64,000 nucleotides of DNA from assembly GCA_017860275.1 (NCBI GenBank), contig JAFNAQ010000002.1, positions 229,654-293,653 of the forward strand, written 5' to 3'. Position numbers and translations under genes: made by a program. Under the pieces are notes generated by a model. The model saw only the letters and a program-made list of their open reading frames with translations. It made no database searches and was not told the origin of the DNA. This document shows positions 34,364-43,374 of the stretch, piece by piece (position 1 is the stretch's first letter; each line of letters opens with the position of its first letter). This DNA comes from Bacteroidota bacterium. Lineage in GTDB: Bacteria; Bacteroidota; Bacteroidia; Bacteroidales; P3.

Positions 34364-36274
34364 ATGAAAAAGGTAGTATTATTACTTTCAACTATTTTTA
34401 TGGCAAATGTTTCGTTTGCCCAATTCGATGGAGCTGTAGGCACAGTAGGATGCCAAGCTATTTCAATTTCAAATCCAAATGTTAATTCTTGGGCAAAAGG
34501 AGTTCAAGTAAAAAGGGGAACAATATCCAATTCTTCAACTGTTTATGCTTCTTTTGGCAAGCCATATATGGCACAGGGCAGACCTGACAGTACAACAACT
34601 TCGGCGATATCTCTAGGAAACAGAGGAGAAGCAATTGTAACTTTCGATCGTCCAATAATTAATGGTAATGGTTATGACTTTGCCGTTTATGAAAACTCAT
34701 TTTCTCCAACTTACTTAGAATTAGCATTTGTGGAGGTTAGTAGTGATGGAATTAATTATTTCCGTTTTCCTGCAATATCAAATGCTAGCTCAGAACAAAA
34801 TATTAATCCTACATTAATTAATAATTTAGCAGGTAAGTATCAAGTTGGATATGGAACACCATTTGATTTAAGTACTATTCCAAATAATATTTTATTAGAT
34901 AAATCTAATGTTCGTTTTGTAAAACTCATTGATGTTATTGGAGGGCAAGATACAGATATTAACGGAAATATTATATATGATGCATCATCTGGAGGTTATT
35001 CAACTGGCTTCGACTTTACTGGTATTTGTATAATAAATGGTGGTAATCCATATTTAATTGCAGATCTTGAAGGCATTTTAGCATCATCAAACTCATGCAT
35101 CAATACCAATTCAACAAATGGTATTGATGATGGTACTGGAACATATAGACATAATTTCAATTCAAACAACATTATTTTTGAAGGTGTTGCACAATATGGA
35201 GGCTCATTTAGCTTTGGCTTTTTTCTTTCAAATCGTTCAACAATGGGAGGAGCTAATCAATGTGCTTCAACTCCTGGTATGGGTATAGAGGGAATAGGCT
35301 CTTCATATGCTCCTGCATATTATAGTGATTATGCTGGTTCAATTGAACATAATGTTGTGAGAATGATAGATAGCTCAGCCTTTAGACCTAAGGGGGTTTA
35401 TGTAACAAATGATTCTTCTACATATAAATATATGAGAACAAATTTTACAAATAACGATTGGTTATTGCTAGTTGCTTATGGATATGATGTAAATGGTAGC
35501 ATAAAAGATAGTGTTTCTATCTACCTCTCTGATTTAAGGGTAAACAATAATTTTGAATTAGACGCATTGAATGAATGGAAATGGCTTGACTTATCTAGTT
35601 TAGATACATGTTCAAAGGTAATATTCAAACTTAAATCATCAGATATGAGTGCCTATGGTATGAATGTACCTTCATATTTTGCATTAGACAATTTTGTTAT
35701 CGACACCACAACTGTTAATTCTAATATTCCAATTATACTTAACACTCTTGCTGCAACAGATATTCAAACAAATTCAGCAACCCTAAATGGATATATTGAT
35801 GCAGGTAGTCAAATAATTGATGAAAAAGGGTTTCAGTGGAAATTAAATTCGGATAATAATTGGAGTAATGTCTCTATTAGTACTGATAGTTTATCATACC
35901 TGTTAAATAACCTTATAGAAGATACAACTTATATATATAGAATTTACGCAATCAGCGATAATGACACAATCTATGGTAATGAAATATCTTTTAAAACATT
36001 AAGGAATTCTTCTTTTGAATCTATTGAAAATAACATTTCATTCTCTATTTATCCTAATCCTTCAAATGGAATAGTAAATATCAATATTGAAGGTGTTTAC
36101 ACTGATGCCAAAATTATTATCTATGATTTGAATGCAAGAGTAGTAATGTCACAAAACATTATTTCTAACCCAAAAAGTATTAATTTGGACTTAAATAATA
36201 TAAACAAAGGAGTATATTCAATTAGAATTATAACACCTAATTTTATTTCTACTAAAAAACTTATCCTTCAATAA
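34364..36274 (+). CDS. DUF4465-like T9SS surface protein under B12 riboswitch control
   Basis: A 636-residue exported protein with a signal peptide (1-19, ending SFA). An N-terminal discoidin-like or jelly-roll segment (RGEAIVTFDRPIINGNGYDFAVYENSF, in parts, about 85-115) follows. A DUF4465-like domain comes next (about 245-455; ANQCASTPGMGIEG, ...FNLDALNEWKWLDLSSL-like end). Then there is a fibronectin III-like region (about 460-555) and a C-terminal type A sorting domain (FSIYPNPSNGIVNINI ... KKLILQ). DUF4465 proteins occur in B12-riboswitch loci of Bacteroidota, and I believe the B12-binding surface protein BtuH belongs there. Here export is by T9SS and not as a lipoprotein. Capture of corrinoids at the surface is the likely role. 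Confidence 0.75.
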   Translation: MKKVVLLLSTIFMANVSFAQFDGAVGTVGCQAISISNPNVNSWAKGVQVKRGTISNSSTVYASFGKPYMAQGRPDSTTTSAISLGNRGEAIVTFDRPIINGNGYDFAVYENSFSPTYLELAFVEVSSDGINYFRFPAISNASSEQNINPTLINNLAGKYQVGYGTPFDLSTIPNNILLDKSNVRFVKLIDVIGGQDTDINGNIIYDASSGGYSTGFDFTGICIINGGNPYLIADLEGILASSNSCINTNSTNGIDDGTGTYRHNFNSNNIIFEGVAQYGGSFSFGFFLSNRSTMGGANQCASTPGMGIEGIGSSYAPAYYSDYAGSIEHNVVRMIDSSAFRPKGVYVTNDSSTYKYMRTNFTNNDWLLLVAYGYDVNGSIKDSVSIYLSDLRVNNNFELDALNEWKWLDLSSLDTCSKVIFKLKSSDMSAYGMNVPSYFALDNFVIDTTTVNSNIPIILNTLAATDIQTNSATLNGYIDAGSQIIDEKGFQWKLNSDNNWSNVSISTDSLSYLLNNLIEDTTYIYRIYAISDNDTIYGNEISFKTLRNSSFESIENNISFSIYPNPSNGIVNINIEGVYTDAKIIIYDLNARVVMSQNIISNPKSINLDLNNINKGVYSIRIITPNFISTKKLILQ

Positions 36275-36279
36275 TTTTT

Positions 36280-36322
36280 ATTACTAAAGAGCGGTGATAT
36301 TGAGTTACTGCTCTTTAGTAAT
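36280..36322 (+). terminator. Hairpin after the DUF4465-like gene
   Basis: ATTACTAAAGAGC (36280-36292) pairs perfectly with GCTCTTTAGTAAT (36310-36322) six bases after the stop. The T tract behind it is weak, so termination is likely but not certain. Confidence 0.6.
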
Positions 36323-36387
36323 TAAACTATTAATTTTATTTTAGTATGACAAAAGCAATTAATATTTTTATTTTACCAAAATTATTG

Positions 36388-36395
36388 TACTTTTG
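36388..36395 (+). promoter_or_regulatory. -7 box of the btuB-btuG transcript
   Basis: TACTTTTG immediately before riboswitch 2, same position as in riboswitch 1. A clear TTTG -33 box is not seen. Confidence 0.5.
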
Positions 36396-36400
36396 CATCT

Positions 36401-36560
36401 GCATTGGTTCTTGTTTGAGATTCTTTCTTAAACACGGATTAAAAGGGAATTAGGTGAGAATCCTAAACAGTCCCGCTGCTGTAAGCTCTTTTTAAACAGT
36501 TGCCACTGATTTTTATCGGGAAGGCGTAATGTTTGGGAGTAAGTCAGAAGACCTGCCAAT
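36401..36560 (+). ncRNA. Cobalamin riboswitch 2 (canonical)
   Basis: Complete aptamer: a 101-base 5' core (36401-36501) identical to riboswitch 1, then GCCACTGA, GGGAAGGCG and the B12 box AAGTCAGAAGACCTGCC at 36541-36557. It should repress the btuB-btuG operon when adenosylcobalamin or a related corrinoid is plentiful. Confidence 0.95.
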
Positions 36561-36609
36561 GAAGTATTAACAATTATATGACTCTCGAGGAAAGAGTTTA
36601 TAAGAAATT

Positions 36610-38700
36610 ATGATTAGACTTTTTTTTGATTGGTTTTCTTTTGTTGGGGGTTGTTCGTTTAAATATTCGAAGAATATATCTGTATTTTTTAAATGGACAC
36701 GACATGTCGCGAGCCTACACGTTATTGTATATTTATCACTCTTGAATGTTAACGCTCAAGATACAATCAAGAGCATTGACCTTGGCGAAATATCAATCAT
36801 AGATAGTTCCATAAATAACGATTTCTCCACAAAACAATCAGGCTCACTTATTAATAGAGGTACTATTGAAAAGATTGAAAGTTCGAGTGTTGGAGATATT
36901 GCCAAGTTTGTTGCAGGAGTAACCCTTAAGGATTATGGTGGCATTGGAGGATTAAAGACTATTTCAGTTAGAGGACTTGGCTCACAAAATACCGCTGTAA
37001 TTTATGATGGTGTATCTGTTTCTGACCAAGCCTCTGGACAAATTGACCTCTCAAAGTTCTCAACAAATAATATCTCTCAAGTCAATTTAGCTAATGGGCA
37101 AAAGTTTTCTCTATTGCAACCAGCTAGGGCTTTGGCAAGTGCTAATGTATTTTTTATTGAGACGCTAAAGCCTGAATTTGATTCCTTAGAGAATATTAAA
37201 CTCGCAATTAAATCAACCTATGGTTCATTTAATTATTTAAACTTTGGTTTAAACACAGCAATAAAGCTCAATAAGATTTGGACTTCTTGTCTTGATTTAG
37301 ATATTACTAATACTCTAGGAAACTACCCTTATACCCTACGTTATGGATATAATGATAATGATAGCACTTCAAAGGAAAGGCGTAAGAACTCTGACTATTT
37401 TGCTTTTAGAGGAGAATGGAATGCCTTTGCTGCATGGAAAAACAAGACAGATTTAAAACTAAAGGCTTATTATTTCTACTCTGATAGAGGTCTTCCTGGG
37501 AGTACAACCCTATATTACCAAAATTCTAAGCAAAGACTTTGGGATGAATCCTTCTTCCTTCAAGGAGTATTTACTCATCACTTTTCTAATAAACTATCAT
37601 TCAGAAACCATTCAAAAGCTAATTATTCGATGGTTCATTACCTTGACCCTAATGTTTTTAATATCTCAGGAAAGCAAGACGATAAATATTTTCAAAAAGA
37701 GTATTATACTAATAATGTAGTAATGTATCGCCTTGGAAAGAATTTTTCAACCTCCATTACAAATGATTTGGTCTATAATACCATGACTTCGTCTCAGGCA
37801 TTTAATGCAATGCCAAAACGTTTTACTTCACTCTCAGGGCTTGTTGCATCATATAATAATAATAAGTTTGAGCTTAATGCCAACTTACTTCATACTTTTT
37901 CGAGTGATAACTCAATATTCAACACCTCTCCTATTTTTAATAATCATTTTTCTCCTTTCCTAAGCATTGGTTATACCTTTAAAGAAACCCTTACAATTAG
38001 TGTATTCTATAAGGATGTGTTCCGAATGCCTACCTTCAACGACTTATACTTTAATATTATATCTCCTCCTACCCTTAGACCAGAGAAGGCTGAGCAGTTT
38101 AATCTTCACCTTGCCTTTGCTAAAGATTTTGGAATTTATCATTCTACTTTTTTAAATATCTCAATTGATGCCTACCATAATAATGTTAAGGATAAACTTG
38201 TGGCTATTCCAAATAAGAATCTATTTATTTGGTCTATGATAAATTTTGGGAAAATAGAAATTAATGGTTTAGACTTCCAGTCAAGCATAAGGTTTTATCT
38301 ACCATACTCTTTAGACGTTACTCTTCGTGGGACTTATTCTTTGCAGATGGCTAGAGATAAATCAGATATACTATCAACAAAATACAATAACCAAATACCC
38401 TATACTCCACTACACTCTGGTTCTTTACTACTAAGTATCATTCATCCATTTGCTGAATTATCTTACTCTGTTACCTTTGTTGGAGATAGATATGTATTAA
38501 TTGAAAACATTGAAAGAAACCGTCTGAAACCTTATCAAGACCACACTATTATGGTTTCTAAAACATTTGAATTGAAAAAACATAGATTTAATATAGGCCT
38601 ATCTTGTTTGAATCTCTTAGGCAAACAATATGAGGTAGTTCGCTACTACCCTATGCCACTAAGACAATTTCGTATAAACTTAAAAATGAATTTAAAATGA
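36610..38700 (+). CDS. btuB: TonB-dependent outer-membrane receptor for cobalamin
   Basis: A 696-residue TonB-dependent receptor that would take corrinoids across the outer membrane using TonB energy. The plug domain is visible (IEKIESSSVGDIAKFVAGVTLKDYG, in parts, then KTISVRGLGSQNTAVIYDGV), followed by a 22-strand-type barrel with TonB_dep_Rec features (PEKAEQFNLHL) and a C-terminal aromatic strand. B12 specificity comes from the riboswitch and the BtuG partner. The N-terminus is odd: 50 residues (containing two CxxxC-like or aromatic stretches) before the NAQ cleavage-like site, with no other ATG, so a GTG or TTG start nearer VIVYLSLLNVNAQ is possible. Overlaps btuG by 4 bp. Confidence 0.88.
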   Translation: MIRLFFDWFSFVGGCSFKYSKNISVFFKWTRHVASLHVIVYLSLLNVNAQDTIKSIDLGEISIIDSSINNDFSTKQSGSLINRGTIEKIESSSVGDIAKFVAGVTLKDYGGIGGLKTISVRGLGSQNTAVIYDGVSVSDQASGQIDLSKFSTNNISQVNLANGQKFSLLQPARALASANVFFIETLKPEFDSLENIKLAIKSTYGSFNYLNFGLNTAIKLNKIWTSCLDLDITNTLGNYPYTLRYGYNDNDSTSKERRKNSDYFAFRGEWNAFAAWKNKTDLKLKAYYFYSDRGLPGSTTLYYQNSKQRLWDESFFLQGVFTHHFSNKLSFRNHSKANYSMVHYLDPNVFNISGKQDDKYFQKEYYTNNVVMYRLGKNFSTSITNDLVYNTMTSSQAFNAMPKRFTSLSGLVASYNNNKFELNANLLHTFSSDNSIFNTSPIFNNHFSPFLSIGYTFKETLTISVFYKDVFRMPTFNDLYFNIISPPTLRPEKAEQFNLHLAFAKDFGIYHSTFLNISIDAYHNNVKDKLVAIPNKNLFIWSMINFGKIEINGLDFQSSIRFYLPYSLDVTLRGTYSLQMARDKSDILSTKYNNQIPYTPLHSGSLLLSIIHPFAELSYSVTFVGDRYVLIENIERNRLKPYQDHTIMVSKTFELKKHRFNIGLSCLNLLGKQYEVVRYYPMPLRQFRINLKMNLK

Positions 38701-39788
38701 AAAAGATTAATTTAATTCTTAGCGTATTATTAATTGCCCTAAGTTTTGGTTTCACCTCATGTAATGGTGATGATGATGATAAAGACCCAATAACAGAAAC
38801 AAATTTGGATTCTGGATTATTCGTACTTTGCGAAGGCAACTGGAATATGAATAATGCTGCCCTTAGTTTTTATACTACTTCAAAGTCTAAGGTTACATTG
38901 GATTTGTTTTCTGATGTAAATGGACAAGGCTTAGGTGATACAGGAAATGATATGATTTCCTTTGGGGATAATCTTTATATTGCGGTTAAAGAGTCTGCCT
39001 CTGTTGTTGTTGTTAATCGTAAGACAGGAAAAATGGTAAAGAGAATACCTATTACTAATGCACAAGGAGTTAACCGTATGCCTTCTCGTCTTTGTGCAAG
39101 TTCTTCTATGATTTATCTTTCAACATTCGATGGAAATTTAATTGAAATAAATCCAATAACAAATAGTGTTGGTAGAGTTGCCTCTGTTGGTCGTAACCCT
39201 GAAGGAGTAGCATTTGTAAATAATAAGATCTATGTTGCAAACTCTGGTGGTATGGATTTTCCTAATTATGATAATAGTATATCTATTGTTGATGCTTCGA
39301 CTATGAGTGAAACACAAAAACTTGTTGTTGGTCTAAATCCTGGTGTTGTAAAAAAATTAGACGATAACACTGTGGGTGTTTATGTAAAGGGTAATTATGG
39401 AGATGTTCCTTCAAAATTTGTTACTATCAATGCAAATACCGATGCTATAGATAAGAACATAGAGATTTCAATGATGAATTTCGATGTATTTGGAGATAAG
39501 ATTCTTTATTCAAACTATCTTTATAGCTCTGGCCGCACGGTATTATATAAATTGGATTATAAGAATAACGACACATTTGGAACTATGTTTTTTGCAGATG
39601 GTCAACCAAGTGCAAGTATTGTTTATCCTTATGGAATAAACGTTGATTATGCAAACAATGAAGTATTTATTACAGATGCAAAAGATTTTGCAATAAGAGG
39701 AGAAGTATTTGTTTATGACCTTGGGGGCAATCTAAAATATTCCTTCCAAGCAAATAATATACCTTCAGTAGTTATTCCAAGAAGGTAA
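38697..39788 (+). CDS. btuG: BtuG-like cobalamin-binding surface lipoprotein
   Basis: A 363-residue lipoprotein: a signal ending GFTSC (lipid Cys22) is followed by an Asp-rich stretch NGDDDDKD, the export signal for outer-surface lipoproteins. The mature part is a YncE/DUF5074-like beta-propeller (repeats such as GDNLYIAVKESASVVVVNRKTGK and NKIYVANSGG). BtuG of Bacteroides binds B12 with very high affinity and passes it to BtuB; the ATGA overlap with btuB supports that pairing here. Residue-level ligand contacts cannot be judged by eye. Confidence 0.85.
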   Translation: MKKINLILSVLLIALSFGFTSCNGDDDDKDPITETNLDSGLFVLCEGNWNMNNAALSFYTTSKSKVTLDLFSDVNGQGLGDTGNDMISFGDNLYIAVKESASVVVVNRKTGKMVKRIPITNAQGVNRMPSRLCASSSMIYLSTFDGNLIEINPITNSVGRVASVGRNPEGVAFVNNKIYVANSGGMDFPNYDNSISIVDASTMSETQKLVVGLNPGVVKKLDDNTVGVYVKGNYGDVPSKFVTINANTDAIDKNIEISMMNFDVFGDKILYSNYLYSSGRTVLYKLDYKNNDTFGTMFFADGQPSASIVYPYGINVDYANNEVFITDAKDFAIRGEVFVYDLGGNLKYSFQANNIPSVVIPRR

Positions 39789-39805
39789 AAGAAACAAAAG
39801 ATATT

Positions 39806-39886
39806 GAATAGTAAATAATAAACATTCTATACTATAAAATAATTAGGTCTCATTTTTGTATAGTTTTTGTTTGTTATTTACTATTC
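39806..39886. terminator. Long imperfect hairpin after btuG
   Basis: GAATAGTAAATAATAAACA (39806-39824) pairs with 39868-39886 with one mismatch. An inner CTATAC (39827-39832) pairs with GTATAG (39858-39863). Position between btuG and the next promoter suggests termination, though no T run follows. Confidence 0.5.
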
Positions 39887-39903
39887 TTATTTACAAAAAT
39901 TAT

Positions 39904-39911
39904 TATATTTG
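39904..39911 (+). promoter_or_regulatory. -7 box of the NSS transporter gene
   Basis: TATATTTG, 24 bases before the ATG at 39936. No properly spaced -33 box is seen. Confidence 0.45.
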
Positions 39912-39935
39912 CAGAAATAAATAAAATAATCTGCA

Positions 39936-41288
39936 ATGAATGATAATAAAGTAACATTCGGATCAAAATTTGGAACTCTAGCTGTTGTTGCTGGTAGTGT
40001 AATTGGATTGGGAAATATTTGGCGTTTCCCTTATTTGGCAGGCTCTAATGGAGGTTCTGCCTTTATTATTATATATATACTTTGTAGCCTATGTATTGCT
40101 GTGCCAATAATGATGAGTGAGTTTGTTATTGGGAGAAGCACAGGTAATAATGCCTTTAGAGCCTTTCACACTCTCTCAAAAAATAAGATATGGGCAATGG
40201 TTGGTCTTTTAGGTATAATAACTGTTTTTATTATTTTCGGATTCTATTCAGTTATTGCAGGATGGGCAATTTCCTTTTTCCAAACAGCTATCACTACTGG
40301 CTTTACTGGTCGAGATGCTTCAGATATTCATTCAAATTTTATTGATTATATTAATTCTGGTTGGAAACCTACAATAGCTGCAATTGTATTTATTGGCATG
40401 ACGGCAGGTATTGTAATAGGAGGAATTGAAAAGGGAATTGAAAAAATCAATAAGATACTTATGCCTATGCTTGCAGTGATTCTTATTATACTCTTTCTTT
40501 ACTCAACAACTCTTAGTGGTTTTTCCGATGCAATGAATTTCCTTTTTAAGCCAGATTTTTCAAAAATAAATTTTTCTACAATACTTGCTGCAATTGGTCA
40601 AAGCTTTTTCTCTATGAGCTTAGGGATGGGTTGTATGATAACCTATGGAACATATATTCGCCCTGAGACTTCCCTACCTAAACTCGTTCTAACAATTGCT
40701 ATTGCTGACCTTTCAGTAGCATTAATTGCAGGTTTTGCTATTTTCCCTGGTGTGTTTACTTTTGGAATTGAGCCTACCTCTGGTCCTACCCTTGTCTTTG
40801 AAACCCTTCCATTGGTTTTCTCTCAAATGCTTGGAGGAAATATATTTGGAATTCTATTTTTCTTTTTAGTCTTTATTGCTGCAATTACATCTTCAGTATC
40901 TATGCTAGAGCCGATAGTATTATTTCTAATGCAAGAATTTAAGCTCTCAAGAATAAAATCTGTTATTTCAATATCGTTAATAGTTACTTTTCTTGCAGTA
41001 CTTTGTGCATATTCTCAGATTGGAGGTTCGTCTATTCGTCTGTTTGGACTAAACCTTTTCGATGCCTTAAATAATGCAACCGATAAAGTAATGATGCCAT
41101 TGGGTGCTTTATTTATTATTATTTTTATTGGTTGGTTCGCTAATAAAAATCTTGTTAGAGAGCAAATAACAAATAACGGATTACACTTTAATAAGGGCTT
41201 CAATCTATATTATTTTATTATTAGATTTATTGTTCCTATCGTTTTATCCTTATTTATTTTAAATTTATTCGGAGTATTAACATTCTGA
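39936..41288 (+). CDS. Sodium-dependent amino-acid symporter (NSS/SNF family)
   Basis: A 450-residue inner-membrane transporter with about 11-12 helices. Helix 1 carries the NSS signature GSVIGLGNIWRFPYLAGSNG (residues 18-37), which forms the substrate and sodium sites in LeuT and MhsT. GMGCMITYGTYI and SSVSMLEP are in the expected later helices. Substrate cannot be read from sequence. Standing 1 kb before the lysine degradation genes, an amino acid such as lysine is plausible but unproven. Bacterial 11-12 helix members import various amino acids. Confidence 0.9.
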   Translation: MNDNKVTFGSKFGTLAVVAGSVIGLGNIWRFPYLAGSNGGSAFIIIYILCSLCIAVPIMMSEFVIGRSTGNNAFRAFHTLSKNKIWAMVGLLGIITVFIIFGFYSVIAGWAISFFQTAITTGFTGRDASDIHSNFIDYINSGWKPTIAAIVFIGMTAGIVIGGIEKGIEKINKILMPMLAVILIILFLYSTTLSGFSDAMNFLFKPDFSKINFSTILAAIGQSFFSMSLGMGCMITYGTYIRPETSLPKLVLTIAIADLSVALIAGFAIFPGVFTFGIEPTSGPTLVFETLPLVFSQMLGGNIFGILFFFLVFIAAITSSVSMLEPIVLFLMQEFKLSRIKSVISISLIVTFLAVLCAYSQIGGSSIRLFGLNLFDALNNATDKVMMPLGALFIIIFIGWFANKNLVREQITNNGLHFNKGFNLYYFIIRFIVPIVLSLFILNLFGVLTF

Positions 41289-41368
41289 TTACTTGTATAT
41301 TATTTCCTGTTTTATCTTGATTAGACAAAAATAATTTATCTAAAATGCACCAGTTATATTTTTTTCTG

Positions 41369-41376
41369 TACATTTG
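41369..41376 (+). promoter_or_regulatory. -7 box of the outer-membrane barrel gene
   Basis: TACATTTG, 41 bases before the ATG at 41418. Confidence 0.4.
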
Positions 41377-41417
41377 TAGCGTAATTAACTTTATTATTAA
41401 CAAATACAATTAAGATT

Positions 41418-42083
41418 ATGAAAAAGGTATTTACAATTTTAGCAGCCGTTTTACTTACAACAACAGTAATGGCACAAAAGGGAAACATATTTGTTTCTGG
41501 TAATTTCAACATGAATAGCAATAGTTCAAGTTCTACTGCTAAGTTTAACAACGTTTCAACTACAGTTGATATTCCTGCTTCTTCAAGTTTTGGACTTATG
41601 CTTCAAGGTCATTACATGCTAACAGATAAGTTAGCTCTTGGTCTTGGTATAGGTTATGATTATTCTAAATCCTACTCTAACACACAAGACAATCATGATT
41701 TATTTAACTACGATAATATGTTTATCGTTGCCCCTTCTGCAATCTATTTTATAGATATCAATGATAAATTTAAATATGCTCCTGAATTAACAATAGGTTT
41801 TGGATTTGGAAGTATTACTAATCAAAGATGGGATGATCCTAATGTAATTGATGAAAAGGATGATCAATCAATGTTCGGATTAGCTTTGATGCCATTAAGC
41901 TTTAATTACAATATTAATGACAATCTAGCATTATCATTTGCTTTAGGTGAAATATCTTGGGGTAACTACTCTTATACAGATAATTTTTCAGCTCCTAATA
42001 CAACTATCGACAGAAGTTATAACAGCTTTGATATTAGTCTAAATTCCAGTTTCAGAATTGGTCTACGTTATTTCTTTAACTAA
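41418..42083 (+). CDS. Outer-membrane beta-barrel protein
   Basis: A 221-residue protein with a signal peptide (1-19, TTTVMAQ) and a small eight-strand-like barrel. Strands such as SFGLMLQGHYMLTDKLALGLGIGYDYS and the C-terminal SSFRIGLRYFFN, with a terminal aromatic, fit the OmpW/OmpA-like porin_beta-barrel families. Function unknown. It lies between the NSS transporter and kdd with its own promoter and terminator, so it is not obviously part of lysine metabolism. Confidence 0.75.
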   Translation: MKKVFTILAAVLLTTTVMAQKGNIFVSGNFNMNSNSSSSTAKFNNVSTTVDIPASSSFGLMLQGHYMLTDKLALGLGIGYDYSKSYSNTQDNHDLFNYDNMFIVAPSAIYFIDINDKFKYAPELTIGFGFGSITNQRWDDPNVIDEKDDQSMFGLALMPLSFNYNINDNLALSFALGEISWGNYSYTDNFSAPNTTIDRSYNSFDISLNSSFRIGLRYFFN

Positions 42084-42108
42084 CACTAGACTAAAATAAT
42101 AATTTTAG

Positions 42109-42146
42109 AGACTGTCTCAAATAAAATGAGGCAGTCTTTTTTTTTT
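42109..42146 (+). terminator. Rho-independent terminator after the barrel gene
   Basis: AGACTGTCTCA / TGAGGCAGTCT stem (42109-42119 with 42127-42137), one mismatch, followed by a T run. Confidence 0.88.
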
Positions 42147-42201
42147 GCTAAATCTTGCATTTGTTTAGTGTATTTATACTTCAAATCTAATTTTATTTTC
42201 A

Positions 42202-42240
42202 TATTTTTGCAAACAAGATACTACGCTATAAATTAGCGTA
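42202..42240 (+). promoter_or_regulatory. -7 box and leader hairpin of the kdd operon
   Basis: TATTTTTG (42202-42209) is a plausible -7 box. The predicted start of transcription falls at a hairpin TACGCTA-TAAAT-TAGCGTA (42222-42240), about 60 bases before kdd. It could be an operator or leader element for the lysine genes. Confidence 0.4.
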
Positions 42241-42297
42241 TTGTTTAAAGAAATTGTTTAAAGATATTTATTAACCGTTTTAGACCATAAAAAGATT

Positions 42298-43332
42298 ATG
42301 AACAAAGGATGTCGTTACGGAACACACCGCGTGATTGAACCTAAAGGAACTTTACCTCAACCTGCTCTTAAGATTGATAATACAATGGAAATTTATGATA
42401 ACGAGATATTGATTGACGTTATCACATTGAATATTGATTCAGCATCATACACTCAAATAAAGGGTGCTTGTGATAAAGATGCAACAAAGATGAGAGAGAT
42501 GATTCTTTCAATTGTAAAAGAAAGAGGAAAAATGCAAAATCCAGTTACTGGATCAGGAGGAATGCTTATTGGTACAATTAAAGCTATTGGACCAAACTTT
42601 CCAGATAAAACAATAAAGGTTGGAGATAAGATTGCAACTCTAGTTTCTCTATCTTTAACTCCCCTTCGTATTGATGAAATTCTTCATCTTGACCCAATGA
42701 GCGACCAAGTAGATATTAAAGGACAAGCTATATTGTTCGAGTCTGGTCTCTATGCTGTACTTCCTACTGATATTCCTGAAAAACTTTCTCTTGCAGCCTT
42801 AGACGTTGCTGGTGCACCTGCTCAAGTAGAACGCTTGGTTATTAAAGGAGACAAGGTTTGTATAATTGGTGGTGGTGGTAAAAGTGGAGTTCTTTGCTGC
42901 TACGAGGCGATGAAACAAGCTGGTCCATCAGGAAAAGTTATTGTAGTTGAATATTCAAAGGAAAATGCTCAAAGAATAATTGACATGAATCTTGCTACTG
43001 ATGTAATTATTGCTGATGCTACCGATGTAATGGATGTTTACCATAAGGTTACTGCAATAGTTGGAGAAGAAGGATGTGATGTAGTTATTAATAATGTAAA
43101 TGTTCCTTCAACTGAAATGTCTTCAATACTTATTACTAAAGATGAAGGATTAGTATACTTCTTCTCAATGGCAACATCATTCACAAAAGCTGCACTTGGC
43201 TCAGAGGGTGTTGGTAAAGATATTACCTTAATTATGGGTAATGGATATGCTAAGGGACATGCTAACTTAACCCTTCAAATACTTAGAGAATCAAAACCAA
43301 TTCGTGAGTTATTTGAAAAATTATACGTTTAG
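42298..43332 (+). CDS. kdd: L-erythro-3,5-diaminohexanoate dehydrogenase
   Basis: A 344-residue NAD(P)-dependent enzyme that deaminates 3,5-diaminohexanoate oxidatively to 5-amino-3-oxohexanoate, the third step of lysine fermentation. Visible: the conserved N-terminus CRYGTHRVIEPKGTLPQ, a medium-chain-dehydrogenase-like fold, and the nucleotide-binding VCIIGGGGKSGVLCCYEA (about 192-209). The downstream kamA-kamB-kamC order matches the Fusobacterium and Clostridium lysine clusters, which supports the name. It is the first gene of the operon, with a promoter-like leader. Confidence 0.93.
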   Translation: MNKGCRYGTHRVIEPKGTLPQPALKIDNTMEIYDNEILIDVITLNIDSASYTQIKGACDKDATKMREMILSIVKERGKMQNPVTGSGGMLIGTIKAIGPNFPDKTIKVGDKIATLVSLSLTPLRIDEILHLDPMSDQVDIKGQAILFESGLYAVLPTDIPEKLSLAALDVAGAPAQVERLVIKGDKVCIIGGGGKSGVLCCYEAMKQAGPSGKVIVVEYSKENAQRIIDMNLATDVIIADATDVMDVYHKVTAIVGEEGCDVVINNVNVPSTEMSSILITKDEGLVYFFSMATSFTKAALGSEGVGKDITLIMGNGYAKGHANLTLQILRESKPIRELFEKLYV

Positions 43333-43374
43333 TATTATCAAAGTAATTAATAGAGAAATTTAATATAATATAGA

